NCBI GenBank assembly: GCA_027943245.1
Contig: JANDJZ010001749.1
Span: 85,598-149,597 of the forward strand
DNA from: Acanthamoeba sp. SK_2022b
Taxonomy: Eukaryota > Discosea > Longamoebia > Acanthamoebidae
Length of the DNA: 64,000 bases
Direction of reading: 5' to 3'
Shown here: piece after piece, positions 46,843-56,341 of the stretch
Numbering within the stretch: position 1 is the first letter of the stretch
How the letters are laid out: each line of letters opens with the position of its first letter
Program-made: the position numbers and the translations under genes
The notes under the pieces: generated by a model
Database searches by the model: none
Seen by the model: the letters and a program-made list of their open reading frames with translations, nothing else
Told to the model about the DNA's origin: nothing

Positions 46843-46896
46843 TCACCGGGCGCAGAGCCGTCGCGGTAAGAAATGGCTTACATCGGGCGCACGCAT
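46843..46896 (-). CDS. rhoL: Candidate rho leader peptide
   Basis: A 17-codon frame MRAPDVSHFLPRRLCAR from ATG 46896, at the position of E. coli rhoL and sharing only its first two residues. It is about half the E. coli length, and no ribosome-binding site is evident. It may not be translated. Confidence 0.3.
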   Translation of the reverse strand: MRAPDVSHFLPRRLCAR

Positions 46897-47004
46897 TGAC
46901 GGTTGAAGATCGAAGGTACCTTAAAAATGATTTTTGCAAAACCGTTTGATTGCCAAAACACGGGCTGAGTTCAGTTTACTTTCAACGCCAGTGGTTCGAC
47001 ACAG

Positions 47005-47010
47005 AGTATA
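47005..47010 (-). promoter_or_regulatory. rho: Putative -10 of the rho promoter
   Basis: TATACT on the minus strand in a strongly AT-rich stretch. No good -35 was found at 16-18 bases. A start near 46998 would give a leader of about 245 bases. Confidence 0.45.
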
Positions 47011-47152
47011 GCTTTAGATTCAAACTCTTTAGATTTAAAACTTCGGGCAAGTTCTATATGCAGTGTGGTTAAACTTAACACGCTTCTTGGCAGGCGTCTA
47101 GCGGTGAATTGAACATCACCGCCAGGCGCCTGATACTGGGCTTCCCGCCCGA

Positions 47153-47479
47153 TTACAGATTCGCGTTCAGGAAATCTTTGAGCTGACCTTTGGACAACGC
47201 GCCAACCTTGGTCGCGGCCACTTCACCGTTCTTGAACAGCAACAGCGTAGGGATACCACGGATACCGTACTTAGGCGCGGTAGCCGGGTTCTGATCGATA
47301 TTCAGCTTGGTGATGGTCAGTTTGCCTTCGAACTCTTCGGCAATCTCATCCAGAATCGGAGCAATCATCTTGCACGGCCCACACCATTCAGCCCAGAAAT
47401 CGACCAGGATCGGCCCTTCCGCTTTCAGCACATCGGCTTCGAAGCTGCTGTCAGTCAGGTGAATAATTTTATCGCTCAT
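47153..47479 (-). CDS. trxA: Thioredoxin 1
   Basis: Cytoplasmic dithiol-disulfide oxidoreductase. The active site WCGPCK has Cys33 and Cys36, and the cis-proline lies in RGIPTLLLF. The 108 residues match the E. coli precursor length. It diverges from rhlB, and ends about 400 bases before rho on the same strand. Confidence 0.98.
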   Translation of the reverse strand: MSDKIIHLTDSSFEADVLKAEGPILVDFWAEWCGPCKMIAPILDEIAEEFEGKLTITKLNIDQNPATAPKYGIRGIPTLLLFKNGEVAATKVGALSKGQLKDFLNANL

Positions 47480-47610
47480 GTTCTACTCCACAGGATTATG
47501 TCTACCTTGTTGGTGTAGCATTAACCAACTCAAGGTGATTTTATTGCACCGCGTTTATTTCAACGGATGTGCTTTCGTAAAGCAATAGTTAGCTGATATT
47601 CTACCACACT

Positions 47611-48897
47611 ATGAGCAAAACACACTTGACCGAACAGAAGTTTTCCGACTTCGCCCTGCACCCGTTAGTCCTTGAAGCCCTTGAGAAAAAAGGGTTTCAC
47701 AATTGCACGCCCATCCAGGCGTTAGCATTGCCGCTCACGCTCTCCGGGCGTGACGTTGCAGGTCAGGCGCAAACCGGTACCGGAAAGACGCTGGCGTTTT
47801 TGGCGTCTACTTTTCACTATTTGCTGACTCACCCGGCGAAACAGGATCGCCAGACCAATCAGCCGCGCGCCTTGATCATGGCGCCTACGCGTGAACTGGC
47901 GGTGCAAATCCACTCCGATGCAGAAGCGCTCTCCCAGAGCACCGGCCTGAAACTGGGCCTGGCCTACGGCGGCGACGGCTACGACAAACAGCTGAAAGTG
48001 CTGGAAAGCGGCGTGGACATTCTGATTGGCACCACCGGCCGTTTAATCGATTACACCAAACAGAACTATGTCGATCTCGGCGCGATGCAGGTCGTCGTGC
48101 TGGATGAAGCCGATCGCATGTACGATCTCGGCTTTATCAAAGACATCCGTTGGCTGTTCCGCCGTATGCCTACGGCCGATCAACGCCTGAACATGCTGTT
48201 CTCCGCCACCCTGTCCTATCGCGTACGCGAACTGGCCTTCGAGCAGATGAACAACGCCGAATATGTTGAAGTGGAACCGGAACAGAAAACCGGCCACCGC
48301 ATTAAAGAAGAGCTGTTCTACCCGTCCAACGAAGAAAAAATGCGCCTGCTGCAGACGCTGATTGAAGAAGAGTGGCCGGATCGCGCCATCATCTTCGCCA
48401 ACACCAAGCACCGCTGCGAAGACATCTGGGGCCATCTGGCCGCCGACGGTCACCGCGTCGGCCTGCTGACCGGTGACGTGGCGCAGAAAAAACGCCTGCG
48501 TATCCTCGACGACTTCACCAAGGGCAACCTCGATATCCTGGTCGCCACCGACGTCGCTGCGCGCGGCCTGCACATCCCTTCCGTCACGCACGTTTTCAAC
48601 TACGATCTGCCTGACGACTGCGAAGACTACGTGCACCGCATCGGCCGTACCGGCCGCGCAGGCGCCAGCGGCCACTCCATCAGCCTGGCGTGTGAAGAGT
48701 ACGCGCTCAACCTGCCGGCGATCGAGACCTATATCGACCACAGCATTCCGGTGAGCAAGTACAACAGCGATGCGCTGCTGACCGATTTGCCGGCGCCGAA
48801 GCGCCTGTCGCGTCCGCGCGGCGGCAACGGCCCACGTCGCAACTCCGCGCCTCGTCGCGGCGGTGCGCCGCGCAGCAACCGTAAACGTTCGAGCTGA
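47611..48897 (+). CDS. rhlB: DEAD-box RNA helicase RhlB
   Basis: ATP-dependent RNA helicase of the RNA degradosome. The Q motif [12 protein letters not shown] is followed by Walker [13 protein letters not shown] box [13 protein letters not shown] motif FSATL and motif [12 protein letters not shown]. The C-terminal tail is Arg/Pro-rich and basic ([17 protein letters not shown]), typical of RhlB; 428 residues against 421 in E. coli. gppA follows after five bases, so they are likely co-transcribed. Confidence 0.97.
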   Translation: MSKTHLTEQKFSDFALHPLVLEALEKKGFHNCTPIQALALPLTLSGRDVAGQAQTGTGKTLAFLASTFHYLLTHPAKQDRQTNQPRALIMAPTRELAVQIHSDAEALSQSTGLKLGLAYGGDGYDKQLKVLESGVDILIGTTGRLIDYTKQNYVDLGAMQVVVLDEADRMYDLGFIKDIRWLFRRMPTADQRLNMLFSATLSYRVRELAFEQMNNAEYVEVEPEQKTGHRIKEELFYPSNEEKMRLLQTLIEEEWPDRAIIFANTKHRCEDIWGHLAADGHRVGLLTGDVAQKKRLRILDDFTKGNLDILVATDVAARGLHIPSVTHVFNYDLPDDCEDYVHRIGRTGRAGASGHSISLACEEYALNLPAIETYIDHSIPVSKYNSDALLTDLPAPKRLSRPRGGNGPRRNSAPRRGGAPRSNRKRSS

Positions 48898-48902
48898 TCG
48901 CC

Positions 48903-50399
48903 ATGCTCAGTTCCAGCACGCTTTATGCTGCCATCGATCTCGGCTCCAACAGCTTCCACATGTTGGTGGTGCGCGAGGTGGCCGGCAGCATTCAGACTCT
49001 GGCGCGGATCAAGCGCAAGGTGCGCCTGGCGGCCGGGCTGGATCAGAACAATCACCTGTCGCATGAGGCCATGCAACGCGGCTGGCAGTGCCTGCGGCTG
49101 TTCTCCGAACGCCTGCAGGACATTCCGCGCGAGCAGATCCGCGTCGTCGCCACCGCCACGCTGCGCCTGGCGTCCAATGCCGATGAGTTTCTGCAGGTCG
49201 CCGAGCAAATCCTCGGCTGCCCGGTGCAGGTGATCAGCGGCGAAGAAGAAGCGCGGCTGATTTATCACGGCGTCGCGCACACCACCGGCGGGCCGGATCG
49301 GCGGCTGGTCGTCGACATCGGCGGCGGCAGCACCGAACTCGTCACCGGCACCGGCGCACAGGCATCGCAGCTGTATAGCCTGTCGATGGGTTGCGTCACC
49401 TGGCTGGAACGCTATTTCAGCGATCGCAACCTTGGTCAAGAAAACTTCGAACGCGCCGAACAGGCCGCGCGCGAAATGGTGCGGCCGATCGCACCGCAGC
49501 TGCGCCAGCAAGGTTGGCAGATCTGCGTCGGCGCTTCCGGCACCGTGCAGGCGCTGCAGGAGATCATGGTGGCGCAAGGCATGGATGAACGCATCACCCT
49601 GCCCAAGCTGCGCCAGCTGAAACAGCGCGCTATTCAGTGCGGCAAGCTGGAAGAGCTGGAGATCGAAGGGTTGACGTTGGAGCGCGCACTGGTCTTCCCG
49701 AGCGGCCTGTCCATTCTGTTGGCCATCTTCCAGGAGCTGGGCATCGAGAGCATGATGCTGGCCGGCGGGGCGCTGCGTGAAGGCCTGGTTTACGGCATGC
49801 TGCATCTGCCGGTGGAGCAGGATATTCGCATCCGCACCATCCGCAACCTGCAGCGTCGCTACCTGATCGACACCGAGCAGGCCGAACGCGTCAGCCAACT
49901 CGCCGCCAACTTCTCGCAGCAGGTCGCCAACGAGTGGCAGCTGGATGCGCGATGTCGCGAGCTGTTGCACAGCGCCAGCCTGATCCACGAACTCGGCCTC
50001 AGCGTCGATTTCAAGCAGGCGCCGCAACACGCCGCTTACCTGATCCGCCACCTGGACTTACCCGGCTTTACCCCGGCGCAGAAAAAACTGCTGGCCACCC
50101 TGCTGCAAAACCAGAGCAACACCCTCGACCTGTCGCTGTTGAACCAGCAAAACGCCCTGCCGCCGCGCACTGCGCAGCGTCTGTGCCGCATTTTGCGCCT
50201 GGCGATCATCTTCGCCAGCCGCCGCCGCGACGACACGCTGCCGGCGGTACGGTTACGCGCCAATCAGGACGATGAACTGACGGTGATCTTGCCGCCGGGT
50301 TGGCTGGAACAGCATCCGCTGCGCGCCGAGGCGCTGGAGCAGGAAAGCCACTGGCAGAGCTACGTCCACTGGACGCTGCGGTTGGAAGAACAACGTTGA
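48903..50399 (+). CDS. gppA: Guanosine-5'-triphosphate,3'-diphosphate pyrophosphatase
   Basis: Converts pppGpp to ppGpp in the stringent response; Ppx/GppA family in the actin-like ATPase fold. [13 protein letters not shown] (residues 10-22) is the first phosphate loop, [13 protein letters not shown] the next block and [12 protein letters not shown] the second phosphate loop. The 498 residues compare with 494 in E. coli. It is convergent with rep, and the repeat element copy B lies in the gap. Confidence 0.95.
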   Translation: MLSSSTLYAAIDLGSNSFHMLVVREVAGSIQTLARIKRKVRLAAGLDQNNHLSHEAMQRGWQCLRLFSERLQDIPREQIRVVATATLRLASNADEFLQVAEQILGCPVQVISGEEEARLIYHGVAHTTGGPDRRLVVDIGGGSTELVTGTGAQASQLYSLSMGCVTWLERYFSDRNLGQENFERAEQAAREMVRPIAPQLRQQGWQICVGASGTVQALQEIMVAQGMDERITLPKLRQLKQRAIQCGKLEELEIEGLTLERALVFPSGLSILLAIFQELGIESMMLAGGALREGLVYGMLHLPVEQDIRIRTIRNLQRRYLIDTEQAERVSQLAANFSQQVANEWQLDARCRELLHSASLIHELGLSVDFKQAPQHAAYLIRHLDLPGFTPAQKKLLATLLQNQSNTLDLSLLNQQNALPPRTAQRLCRILRLAIIFASRRRDDTLPAVRLRANQDDELTVILPPGWLEQHPLRAEALEQESHWQSYVHWTLRLEEQR

Positions 50400-50473
50400 A
50401 ATGACCAGGGCGCGATGAGCGCCTGAAGGTTAATGGCAAACCTGATGACATTGCCAGGTTTACAGAAGACAGC

Positions 50474-50559
50474 ATATAAAAAATAAGGAAAATCAATTCA
50501 TTGATTTTCGGCTGATAACCTCAAAGGAGGAAAAACCACGCTTTTTCCTCCTTTGTCAG
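50474..50559 (-). repeat. Two-hairpin repeat element, copy B
   Basis: Reverse complement of the element at 3948-4034. The minus strand reads CTGACAAAGGAGGAAAAA, six bases, the facing arm, then the GAAAATCAAT/ATTGATTTTC hairpin and a T-rich end. It lies between convergent gppA and rep. The first hairpin has one arm mismatch (CAAAGGAGG against CCTCCTTTG with flanking T/A change). Confidence 0.85.
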
Positions 50560-50577
50560 TAATCTAGCCCTGTCTTT

Positions 50578-52602
50578 TTAATTCCCGCCTTTGGCCTTGG
50601 CCAGCTGGGCGCGGATATTGGCCAGATGGCTTTGCCCCTTCTGCATCCGCTCCTGCGGGCTCACCACTTTGCGCTCGGTTTCCCACGCCAAATCGTCCTG
50701 CGGCAGCTCCAGCAGGAAGCGGCTCGGCTCCGGCCGCACCAGTTCGCCGTACTGACGGCGCTCGCGGCACAGGGTGAAGATCAGCTCTTTTTGCGCGCGG
50801 GTGATCCCCACATAGGCCAGACGCCGCTCTTCATCGACATTGTCTTCATCGATGCTGCTCTGGTGCGGCAGCAGGCCCTCTTCCATGCCCACCAGGAATA
50901 CGTAGGGGAACTCCAGCCCTTTGGAAGCGTGCAGCGTCATCAGCTGTACCTGATCCAGTTCTTCTTCGCTTTCACCGCGCTCCATCATGTCGCGCAGGGT
51001 GAAGCGCGTCACCACCTGGGTCAGCGTCATCGGCTCGTCCAGATCGTTGCCTTCCAGCATCTCGGTCATCCAGCCGAACAGCGTATTGACGTTCTTCATC
51101 CGCATTTCGGCGGCCTTCGGGCTGGTCGAGGTTTCAAACAGCCAGCTCTCATAGTCCACGCCGCGGATCAGATCGCGCACCGCCGCCACCGGCTCACGTT
51201 CCGCCTGCTGGGCGATACCGCCGAGCCAGTGGGTAAAGCGCTGCAATGACTCCAGCCCGCGCCCGGTCAAGTGCTGGCTCAGCCCCAGATCGAAACTGGC
51301 GTGGAATAAACTCTTGTTGCGCTGGTTGGCCCATTCGCCGAGCTTCTGCAGCGTCGCCGGGCCGATCTCGCGCTTGGGGGTATTGACGATGCGCAGGAAG
51401 GCGCTGTCGTCCTCCGGGTTGGTCAGCACGCGCAGGTAGGCCAACAGATCCTTGATCTCGGGGCGCGAGAAGAACGAGGTGCCGCCGGAAATCTTGTACG
51501 GGATGCGGTTTTGCATCAGCATCTTTTCAAACACCCGCGACTGGTGGTTACCGCGGTACAGGATCGCATAGTCGCCGTAGTTGGTCTTTTTCACGAAGTG
51601 GTGGGCGATCAGTTCCCCCACCACCCGCTCGGCTTCGTGATCCTCGTTGTTGGCGGTCACCACTTTCAGCTCTTCGCCATACCCCAGCTCGGAAAACAGC
51701 CGTTTTTCAAACACGTGTGGGTTATTGGCGATCAGAATGTTGGCCGCCTTCAGGATACGCTCGCTGGAACGGTAGTTTTGCTCCAGCTTGATCACCTGCA
51801 GCGCCGGGAAATCTTCCTTCAACAACACCAGGTTCTGCGGCCGCGCGCCGCGCCAGGAGTAGATCGACTGGTCGTCGTCACCCACCACGGTAAAGCGCGC
51901 GCGGTTGCCCACCAGCAGCTTAACCAGCTCGTACTGGCTGGTGTTGGTATCCTGGTATTCATCCACCAGCAGATAGCGAATACGCTGCTGCCAGCGTTCG
52001 CGCACCTCTTCGTTGCGTTGCAACAACAGCGTCGGCAACAGGATCAGGTCGTCGAAGTCCAGCACGTTGCACGCCCGCATATGGGCGTGGTACAGGCCGT
52101 AGCAGTGGGCGAACAGCTTGTCGCGCTCCGAGCGCGCCAGCTCCGCCGCCCGCTGGGGATCGATCAGGTCGTTTTTCCAGTTGGAGATGGTCGAGATCAG
52201 CTGCGCCACCAGCGTTTTATCGCTTTCCAGCCACTTTTCGGTCAGCTCTTTCAACAGCGCCAGCTGATCCTGGTCGTCGAACAGCGAGAAGTTGGACTTC
52301 ATCCCCAACGCCACGTATTCCCGTTTGATGATCTCCAGCCCCAGGGTATGGAAGGTGGAAATCATCAGCCCGCGCGCCTCTTTACGCCCCAGGGTTTGCG
52401 ACACGCGCTCTTTCATCTCGCGTGCGGCCTTGTTGGTAAAGGTCACGGCGGCGATGTGCCGCGCCTGATAGCCGCAGTGGTGGATCAGGTGGGCTATCTT
52501 GTTGGTGATAACGCGCGTCTTGCCGGAACCGGCACCGGCCAACACCAGGCAGGGCCCGGTAACGAATTCGACGGCTTGTTGTTGGCTGGGGTTTAATCGC
52601 AT
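50578..52602 (-). CDS. rep: ATP-dependent DNA helicase Rep
   Basis: Superfamily 1A 3'-5' helicase that clears protein blocks ahead of replication forks. It has Walker [11 protein letters not shown] (near residues 22-31), [36 protein letters not shown] and [11 protein letters not shown]. The 674-residue length is close to E. coli Rep (673); [19 protein letters not shown] and the shorter C-terminus separate it from UvrD, the paralogue at 16008. It is convergent with gppA, as in E. coli. Confidence 0.97.
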   Translation of the reverse strand: MRLNPSQQQAVEFVTGPCLVLAGAGSGKTRVITNKIAHLIHHCGYQARHIAAVTFTNKAAREMKERVSQTLGRKEARGLMISTFHTLGLEIIKREYVALGMKSNFSLFDDQDQLALLKELTEKWLESDKTLVAQLISTISNWKNDLIDPQRAAELARSERDKLFAHCYGLYHAHMRACNVLDFDDLILLPTLLLQRNEEVRERWQQRIRYLLVDEYQDTNTSQYELVKLLVGNRARFTVVGDDDQSIYSWRGARPQNLVLLKEDFPALQVIKLEQNYRSSERILKAANILIANNPHVFEKRLFSELGYGEELKVVTANNEDHEAERVVGELIAHHFVKKTNYGDYAILYRGNHQSRVFEKMLMQNRIPYKISGGTSFFSRPEIKDLLAYLRVLTNPEDDSAFLRIVNTPKREIGPATLQKLGEWANQRNKSLFHASFDLGLSQHLTGRGLESLQRFTHWLGGIAQQAEREPVAAVRDLIRGVDYESWLFETSTSPKAAEMRMKNVNTLFGWMTEMLEGNDLDEPMTLTQVVTRFTLRDMMERGESEEELDQVQLMTLHASKGLEFPYVFLVGMEEGLLPHQSSIDEDNVDEERRLAYVGITRAQKELIFTLCRERRQYGELVRPEPSRFLLELPQDDLAWETERKVVSPQERMQKGQSHLANIRAQLAKAKGGN

Positions 52603-52711
52603 GGTGCTGGCTTGCTCGACTGTAAAACGTGGAAGGGAATTGTAGCAGAAAGCGCCGATGAGATTTAGCGGGTATAATCAGCGCAATTTTCGCATCGACA
52701 AAGGCATTACC

Positions 52712-52993
52712 ATGGCAAAAACGGCGTGCGCCCTGCACATTCTGGTAGACAATGAAAAGCTGGCCAACGAGCTGCTGGCCAAGCTGAAGCGCGGCGTCAG
52801 CTTCGATACGCTGGCGCGCAAATACTCGAGCTGCCCGTCAAAACGCAACGGCGGCTCGCTGGGCGAATTCAACAAGGGCGCGATGGTGCCGGCGTTCGAT
52901 AAAGCGGTGTTCAGCATCCCACTGCTCAAACCTTACGGCCCGGTCAAAACCCAGTTCGGTTACCACATCATCAAGGTGCTGTACCGCAACTGA
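52712..52993 (+). CDS. ppiC: Parvulin peptidyl-prolyl isomerase PpiC
   Basis: A 93-residue cytoplasmic parvulin that isomerises X-Pro bonds. It has the conserved parvulin His in [33 protein letters not shown] and the C-terminal [17 protein letters not shown] 52712 behind AAAGG gives the E. coli length; the frame is open 18 codons further without family support. It diverges from rep. In E. coli ppiC adjoins ilvC, but here yhjJ follows. Confidence 0.97.
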   Translation: MAKTACALHILVDNEKLANELLAKLKRGVSFDTLARKYSSCPSKRNGGSLGEFNKGAMVPAFDKAVFSIPLLKPYGPVKTQFGYHIIKVLYRN

Positions 52994-53009
52994 GGGGGCC
53001 TGAGCCCCC
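52994..53009. terminator. Hairpin between convergent ppiC and yhjJ
   Basis: GGGGGC-CTGA-GCCCCC directly after the ppiC stop and ten bases before the yhjJ stop. No T tract on either strand. Confidence 0.4.
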
Positions 53010-53018
53010 TGCTGTGCA

Positions 53019-54521
53019 TTACTGCGCGCCGGCGTCCGTCGCCGGCGCAGCCACCGCGGTGTCGGCCGGTTTGGCTTCTTCCGTCACCACCGCCGGCGCC
53101 GGCATCATGATGCCGTCATAGGTTTCCTGCAGCTGCTTCATGCTCATTTCCGGCTCGCCCTTCGGCTGCATCAGCACCAGCGTCGCCTCCTGAGAAAGCT
53201 GCAGCTTCAGCGCCTGATTCAGCGTCTCCAGCGTCAGGCTGGACAGGAACTCCTGACGCAGCTTCTGATACAGCTCCGGCGCGATATCCACCACCCCGCT
53301 CTGCTGCGAACGCAGGCGCTGGCTCATCAGCACGTCGGTATCGGTACGGGCATAGGTCGCGAACAGCTTGCTCAGCTGATCGTTTTTCTGCGCCAGCAAC
53401 GCATCGAATTCCTCTTTGGACAGGCCGTTGTCACGCACGTTGGCCAGCTCGCGGGCGATAAAGCCCAGGCTGCCGTTCAGGTTGTTGTTCGGCGTATCCA
53501 GATGGATGGCGCACTGCCCGCGCTGGTACTGCACGCGGCAGTCAAAGCCCAGATGCAGGTTCTTCTGGTCGCTTTTTTCCAGCGTCTGCTGGAGATGCCA
53601 GAACAGCGCCTCGCGAGCAAGATCGCCACGCCAGTAGCGGAGCAGGCTCTGCGAATCGCGAATCGGATGCCACGGCGAATCCCACATGATAGACAGCGTA
53701 TCCTGCTTCACCTGCTCGCTGATCAGGCTTACCGGCTGCTGTGGCAGCGGCGTCAGCGTCGGCATCGGGGCCGGGGTTTCACGTTTGCCCTGCAGCGGCG
53801 AGAACGCCTTGTTGATCTGTTCGCCCAGGCTGCGGCTGTCCACCTTGCCGACCACGAACAGCGTCATGGCGTCCGGGGTATACCACTGTTGATAGAATTT
53901 CTTCAGCTGCTCGAGATTGACCGGCCGTTTCGCCGGCTGCGCCGGATCGTGCGCCAGCAGCGTCGAGCCTTTCAGGCGGTAACGCCACCAGGCGTCTTTG
54001 GTATTGGGCGGGAAAGTGCCGACCGGATTGATGCTGGAATTCATCACCGCGTGCACCGTATGCTCGTCGATCGCCAGTTTGCCGGTGGTGTCCGCCAGCC
54101 AGGCCAGCGCTTCTTTCAGCAGGTCGGGCCGGTTGTTCGGCAGGCTGAGGTTATACATGGTGAAATCATACGAGATGATCGCCGGCGGCAGCGGCCGCTC
54201 GTTATCCACGCTCTGTTGCCACAGGGCGCGCAGCTGCGGCGCGGTAAAGCTTTCGCTGCGCGCCAACGCCAGCCGCGGCAGCAGATGGGCGAAGCCGGTC
54301 TGCTGCGAAGACTCCACCAGGGAGCCGGTATTGACGATCAGCCGCAGTTCCACGCGGTCGCTTGGCCGCTGCGGCGTATCGAGAATCTGCCATGAAAACC
54401 CGTTGGCCAACGACCCCTGCTGCCAGGCAGGATCGGGTTGTAGTGCTTCAGCCTGCACGCTGCTACTGGCGGCAGCCAATAGCAGCCCACCAACTATAAG
54501 ATGAATTCTGGTGCCCTGCAT
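53019..54521 (-). CDS. yhjJ: Periplasmic M16-like peptidase homologue YhjJ, probably inactive
   Basis: A 500-residue exported protein of the M16 (insulinase) family. The signal peptide MQGTRIHLIVGGLLLAAASSSVQA is cleaved near residue 24. The M16 zinc motif HxxEH should lie in the stretch TGFAHLLPRLAL, which lacks the Glu and second His, so zinc hydrolysis is unlikely. The E. coli homologue shows the same loss. DAMTLFVVGKVD and the C-terminal M16 half are recognisable. The tail is Ala/Pro-rich. The function is not known. It is convergent with ppiC. Confidence 0.9.
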   Translation of the reverse strand: MQGTRIHLIVGGLLLAAASSSVQAEALQPDPAWQQGSLANGFSWQILDTPQRPSDRVELRLIVNTGSLVESSQQTGFAHLLPRLALARSESFTAPQLRALWQQSVDNERPLPPAIISYDFTMYNLSLPNNRPDLLKEALAWLADTTGKLAIDEHTVHAVMNSSINPVGTFPPNTKDAWWRYRLKGSTLLAHDPAQPAKRPVNLEQLKKFYQQWYTPDAMTLFVVGKVDSRSLGEQINKAFSPLQGKRETPAPMPTLTPLPQQPVSLISEQVKQDTLSIMWDSPWHPIRDSQSLLRYWRGDLAREALFWHLQQTLEKSDQKNLHLGFDCRVQYQRGQCAIHLDTPNNNLNGSLGFIARELANVRDNGLSKEEFDALLAQKNDQLSKLFATYARTDTDVLMSQRLRSQQSGVVDIAPELYQKLRQEFLSSLTLETLNQALKLQLSQEATLVLMQPKGEPEMSMKQLQETYDGIMMPAPAVVTEEAKPADTAVAAPATDAGAQ

Positions 54522-54743
54522 GTGAACCCCTACTTAATGACTATCCAATTTCTTATGCAAATGCGTGTATTCCATTCAATGGAATCATAAAAATACGCCC
54601 TGAGTTTCACAGTGGGGCGGAAAGCAGAAAGTGTACCATCGTGTTAGACCGCGCGCCTTTGCGGATGTCACTCATTAGAGTGAAAAATAATAGATAGCGG
54701 GGTTTTTAATGCAAGAAATCGTTACGAGGCAGGGGTTTTCCCT

Positions 54744-54767
54744 CACCGGCCGCGGCTGCGGCCGGTG
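54744..54767 (-). terminator. Hairpin after dctA
   Basis: CACCGGCCGC-GGCT-GCGGCCGGTG is a perfect 10-bp stem 14 bases past the dctA stop. No T tract follows on the minus strand, so termination is uncertain. Confidence 0.5.
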
Positions 54768-54781
54768 ATTCGCCGCCAATA

Positions 54782-56068
54782 TCAGGCGGAAGGCTGCGTT
54801 TTGTCCGCGCCGGCGTTTTTGTTGTTCAGCGTGTCTTTCAGCTGTTTCTCATCCAGTTGGTCGCACCACTTCGCCACCACCACGGTCGCCACCCCGTTGC
54901 CCACCAGGTTGGTCAGCGCGCGGGCTTCCGACATGAAGCGATCGATGCCGAGGATCAGCGCCAGGCCGGCCAACGGCAGATGGCCGACGGCGGAGATGGT
55001 GGCGGCCAGCACGATAAAGCCGCTGCCGGTCACGCCCGCCGCCCCTTTGGAGGAAAGCAGCAGCACCACCAGCAGAGTAACCTGATGCATGATGTCCATG
55101 TGGGTATTGGTCGCCTGCGCGATAAACACCGCGGCCATGGTCAGGTAGATAGACGTGCCGTCCAGGTTAAAGGAGTACCCGGTCGGGATCACCAGGCCCA
55201 CCACCGATTTCTTGCAGCCCAGCTTCTCCATTTTATCCAGCATGCGCGGCAACGCGGACTCGGACGACGAGGTCCCCAGCACGATCAACAGTTCTTCTTT
55301 GATGTAGTTGACGAATTTGAAGATGCTGAAGCCGTTGGCGCGGGCGATGCTGCCCAACACCACCACCACGAACAGGATACAGGTAATGTAGAAGCACACG
55401 ATCAGCTGGCCGAGTTGCACCAGGGTGCCGACGCCGTATTTACCGATGGTAAACGCCATGGCGCCGAAGGCCCCCAGCGGCGCCAGGCGCATGATCATGT
55501 TGATGATGCCGAAAATCACCCGCGAGAAGCTGTCGATCACGTTGAAGATCAGCTGCCCTTTCTCACCCAGACGATGCAGGGCGAAGCCGAACAGCACCGC
55601 GAACAGCAGCACCTGCAGAATGTTGCCGCTGGCGAACGCGCCGATCACGCTGCCGGGAATGATATCCAGCAGGAACGGAATGATGCCCTGCTGCTGCGCC
55701 TGCTCGGCGTAGACCGCTACCGCTTTGGCGTCCAGCGTGCCGGGATCGACGTTCATGCCGGCGCCCGGTTGCACCAGGTTGACGATCACCAGGCCGATAA
55801 TCAGCGCGATGGTGCTGACGATTTCAAAATACAGCAGCGCGATGGCGCCGGTGCGGCCCACCGCCTTCATGCTTTCCATGCCGGCGATGCCGGTCACCAC
55901 GGTGCAGAAGATCACCGGGGCGATAATCATCTTGATCAGTTTGACGAAGCCATCGCCCAGAGGTTTCATCTCGGCGCCGAGGTCAGGGTAGAAATGGCCA
56001 AGCAGGATACCCAGCGTGATCGCCGTCAGCACCTGAAAATAGAGGCTCTTAAAGATTGTTGTTTTCAT
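54782..56068 (-). CDS. dctA: C4-dicarboxylate transporter DctA
   Basis: Inner-membrane sodium- or proton-coupled uptake of succinate, fumarate, malate and orotate under aerobic conditions; DAACS family. The 428 residues equal E. coli DctA. It has the serine-rich hairpin motif [13 protein letters not shown], the helix [17 protein letters not shown] and [21 protein letters not shown] precedes the ATG. It lies between yhjJ and yhjK on the same strand, as in E. coli. Confidence 0.97.
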   Translation of the reverse strand: MKTTIFKSLYFQVLTAITLGILLGHFYPDLGAEMKPLGDGFVKLIKMIIAPVIFCTVVTGIAGMESMKAVGRTGAIALLYFEIVSTIALIIGLVIVNLVQPGAGMNVDPGTLDAKAVAVYAEQAQQQGIIPFLLDIIPGSVIGAFASGNILQVLLFAVLFGFALHRLGEKGQLIFNVIDSFSRVIFGIINMIMRLAPLGAFGAMAFTIGKYGVGTLVQLGQLIVCFYITCILFVVVVLGSIARANGFSIFKFVNYIKEELLIVLGTSSSESALPRMLDKMEKLGCKKSVVGLVIPTGYSFNLDGTSIYLTMAAVFIAQATNTHMDIMHQVTLLVVLLLSSKGAAGVTGSGFIVLAATISAVGHLPLAGLALILGIDRFMSEARALTNLVGNGVATVVVAKWCDQLDEKQLKDTLNNKNAGADKTQPSA

Positions 56069-56244
56069 ATGAACGTCCTATGGGGGGAAGACACGCACCA
56101 GGCAGCAGTCTAAACATCCAGCCTGTTCATCGCTTGCGCGGAAAATAACACCCACTTAACAACATGGAAATAATTTGTTGCACCCGCCCCACGGGGTTGA
56201 TGTGAATTTAAGAGCTGAAACGCGTCAGTCTGGGTGCAAAGCTG

Positions 56245-56278
56245 AAAATTGCGTAAGCCTTTGTTTGCACTAACGCAA
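56245..56278 (-). terminator. Putative yhjK terminator
   Basis: TTGCGT and ACGCAA arms, extended by two further pairs across a mismatch, followed on the minus strand by TTTT; about 65 bases past the yhjK stop. Confidence 0.45.
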
Positions 56279-56341
56279 AAGAGGTAGGGAGAGAATGGCG
56301 ATTTTCGGACGGGGAAAAGTACCGGAAAGGTAACGCGACGC

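Larger units (their letters stand above)
46753..47152 (-). promoter_or_regulatory. rho: rho leader region
   Basis: 400 bases without a long gene between rho and trxA. It contains a -10 element TATACT (47005-47010), a candidate short leader frame (46843-46896), and a C-rich run before rho. E. coli rho has a leader of similar length in which Rho terminates its own transcript, so autoregulation is likely but inferred. Confidence 0.55.

Noticed and set aside
46715..46939. 74-codon minus-strand frame overlapping the rho start
   Set aside because: It overlaps the rho coding start in another frame; no supporting signals.
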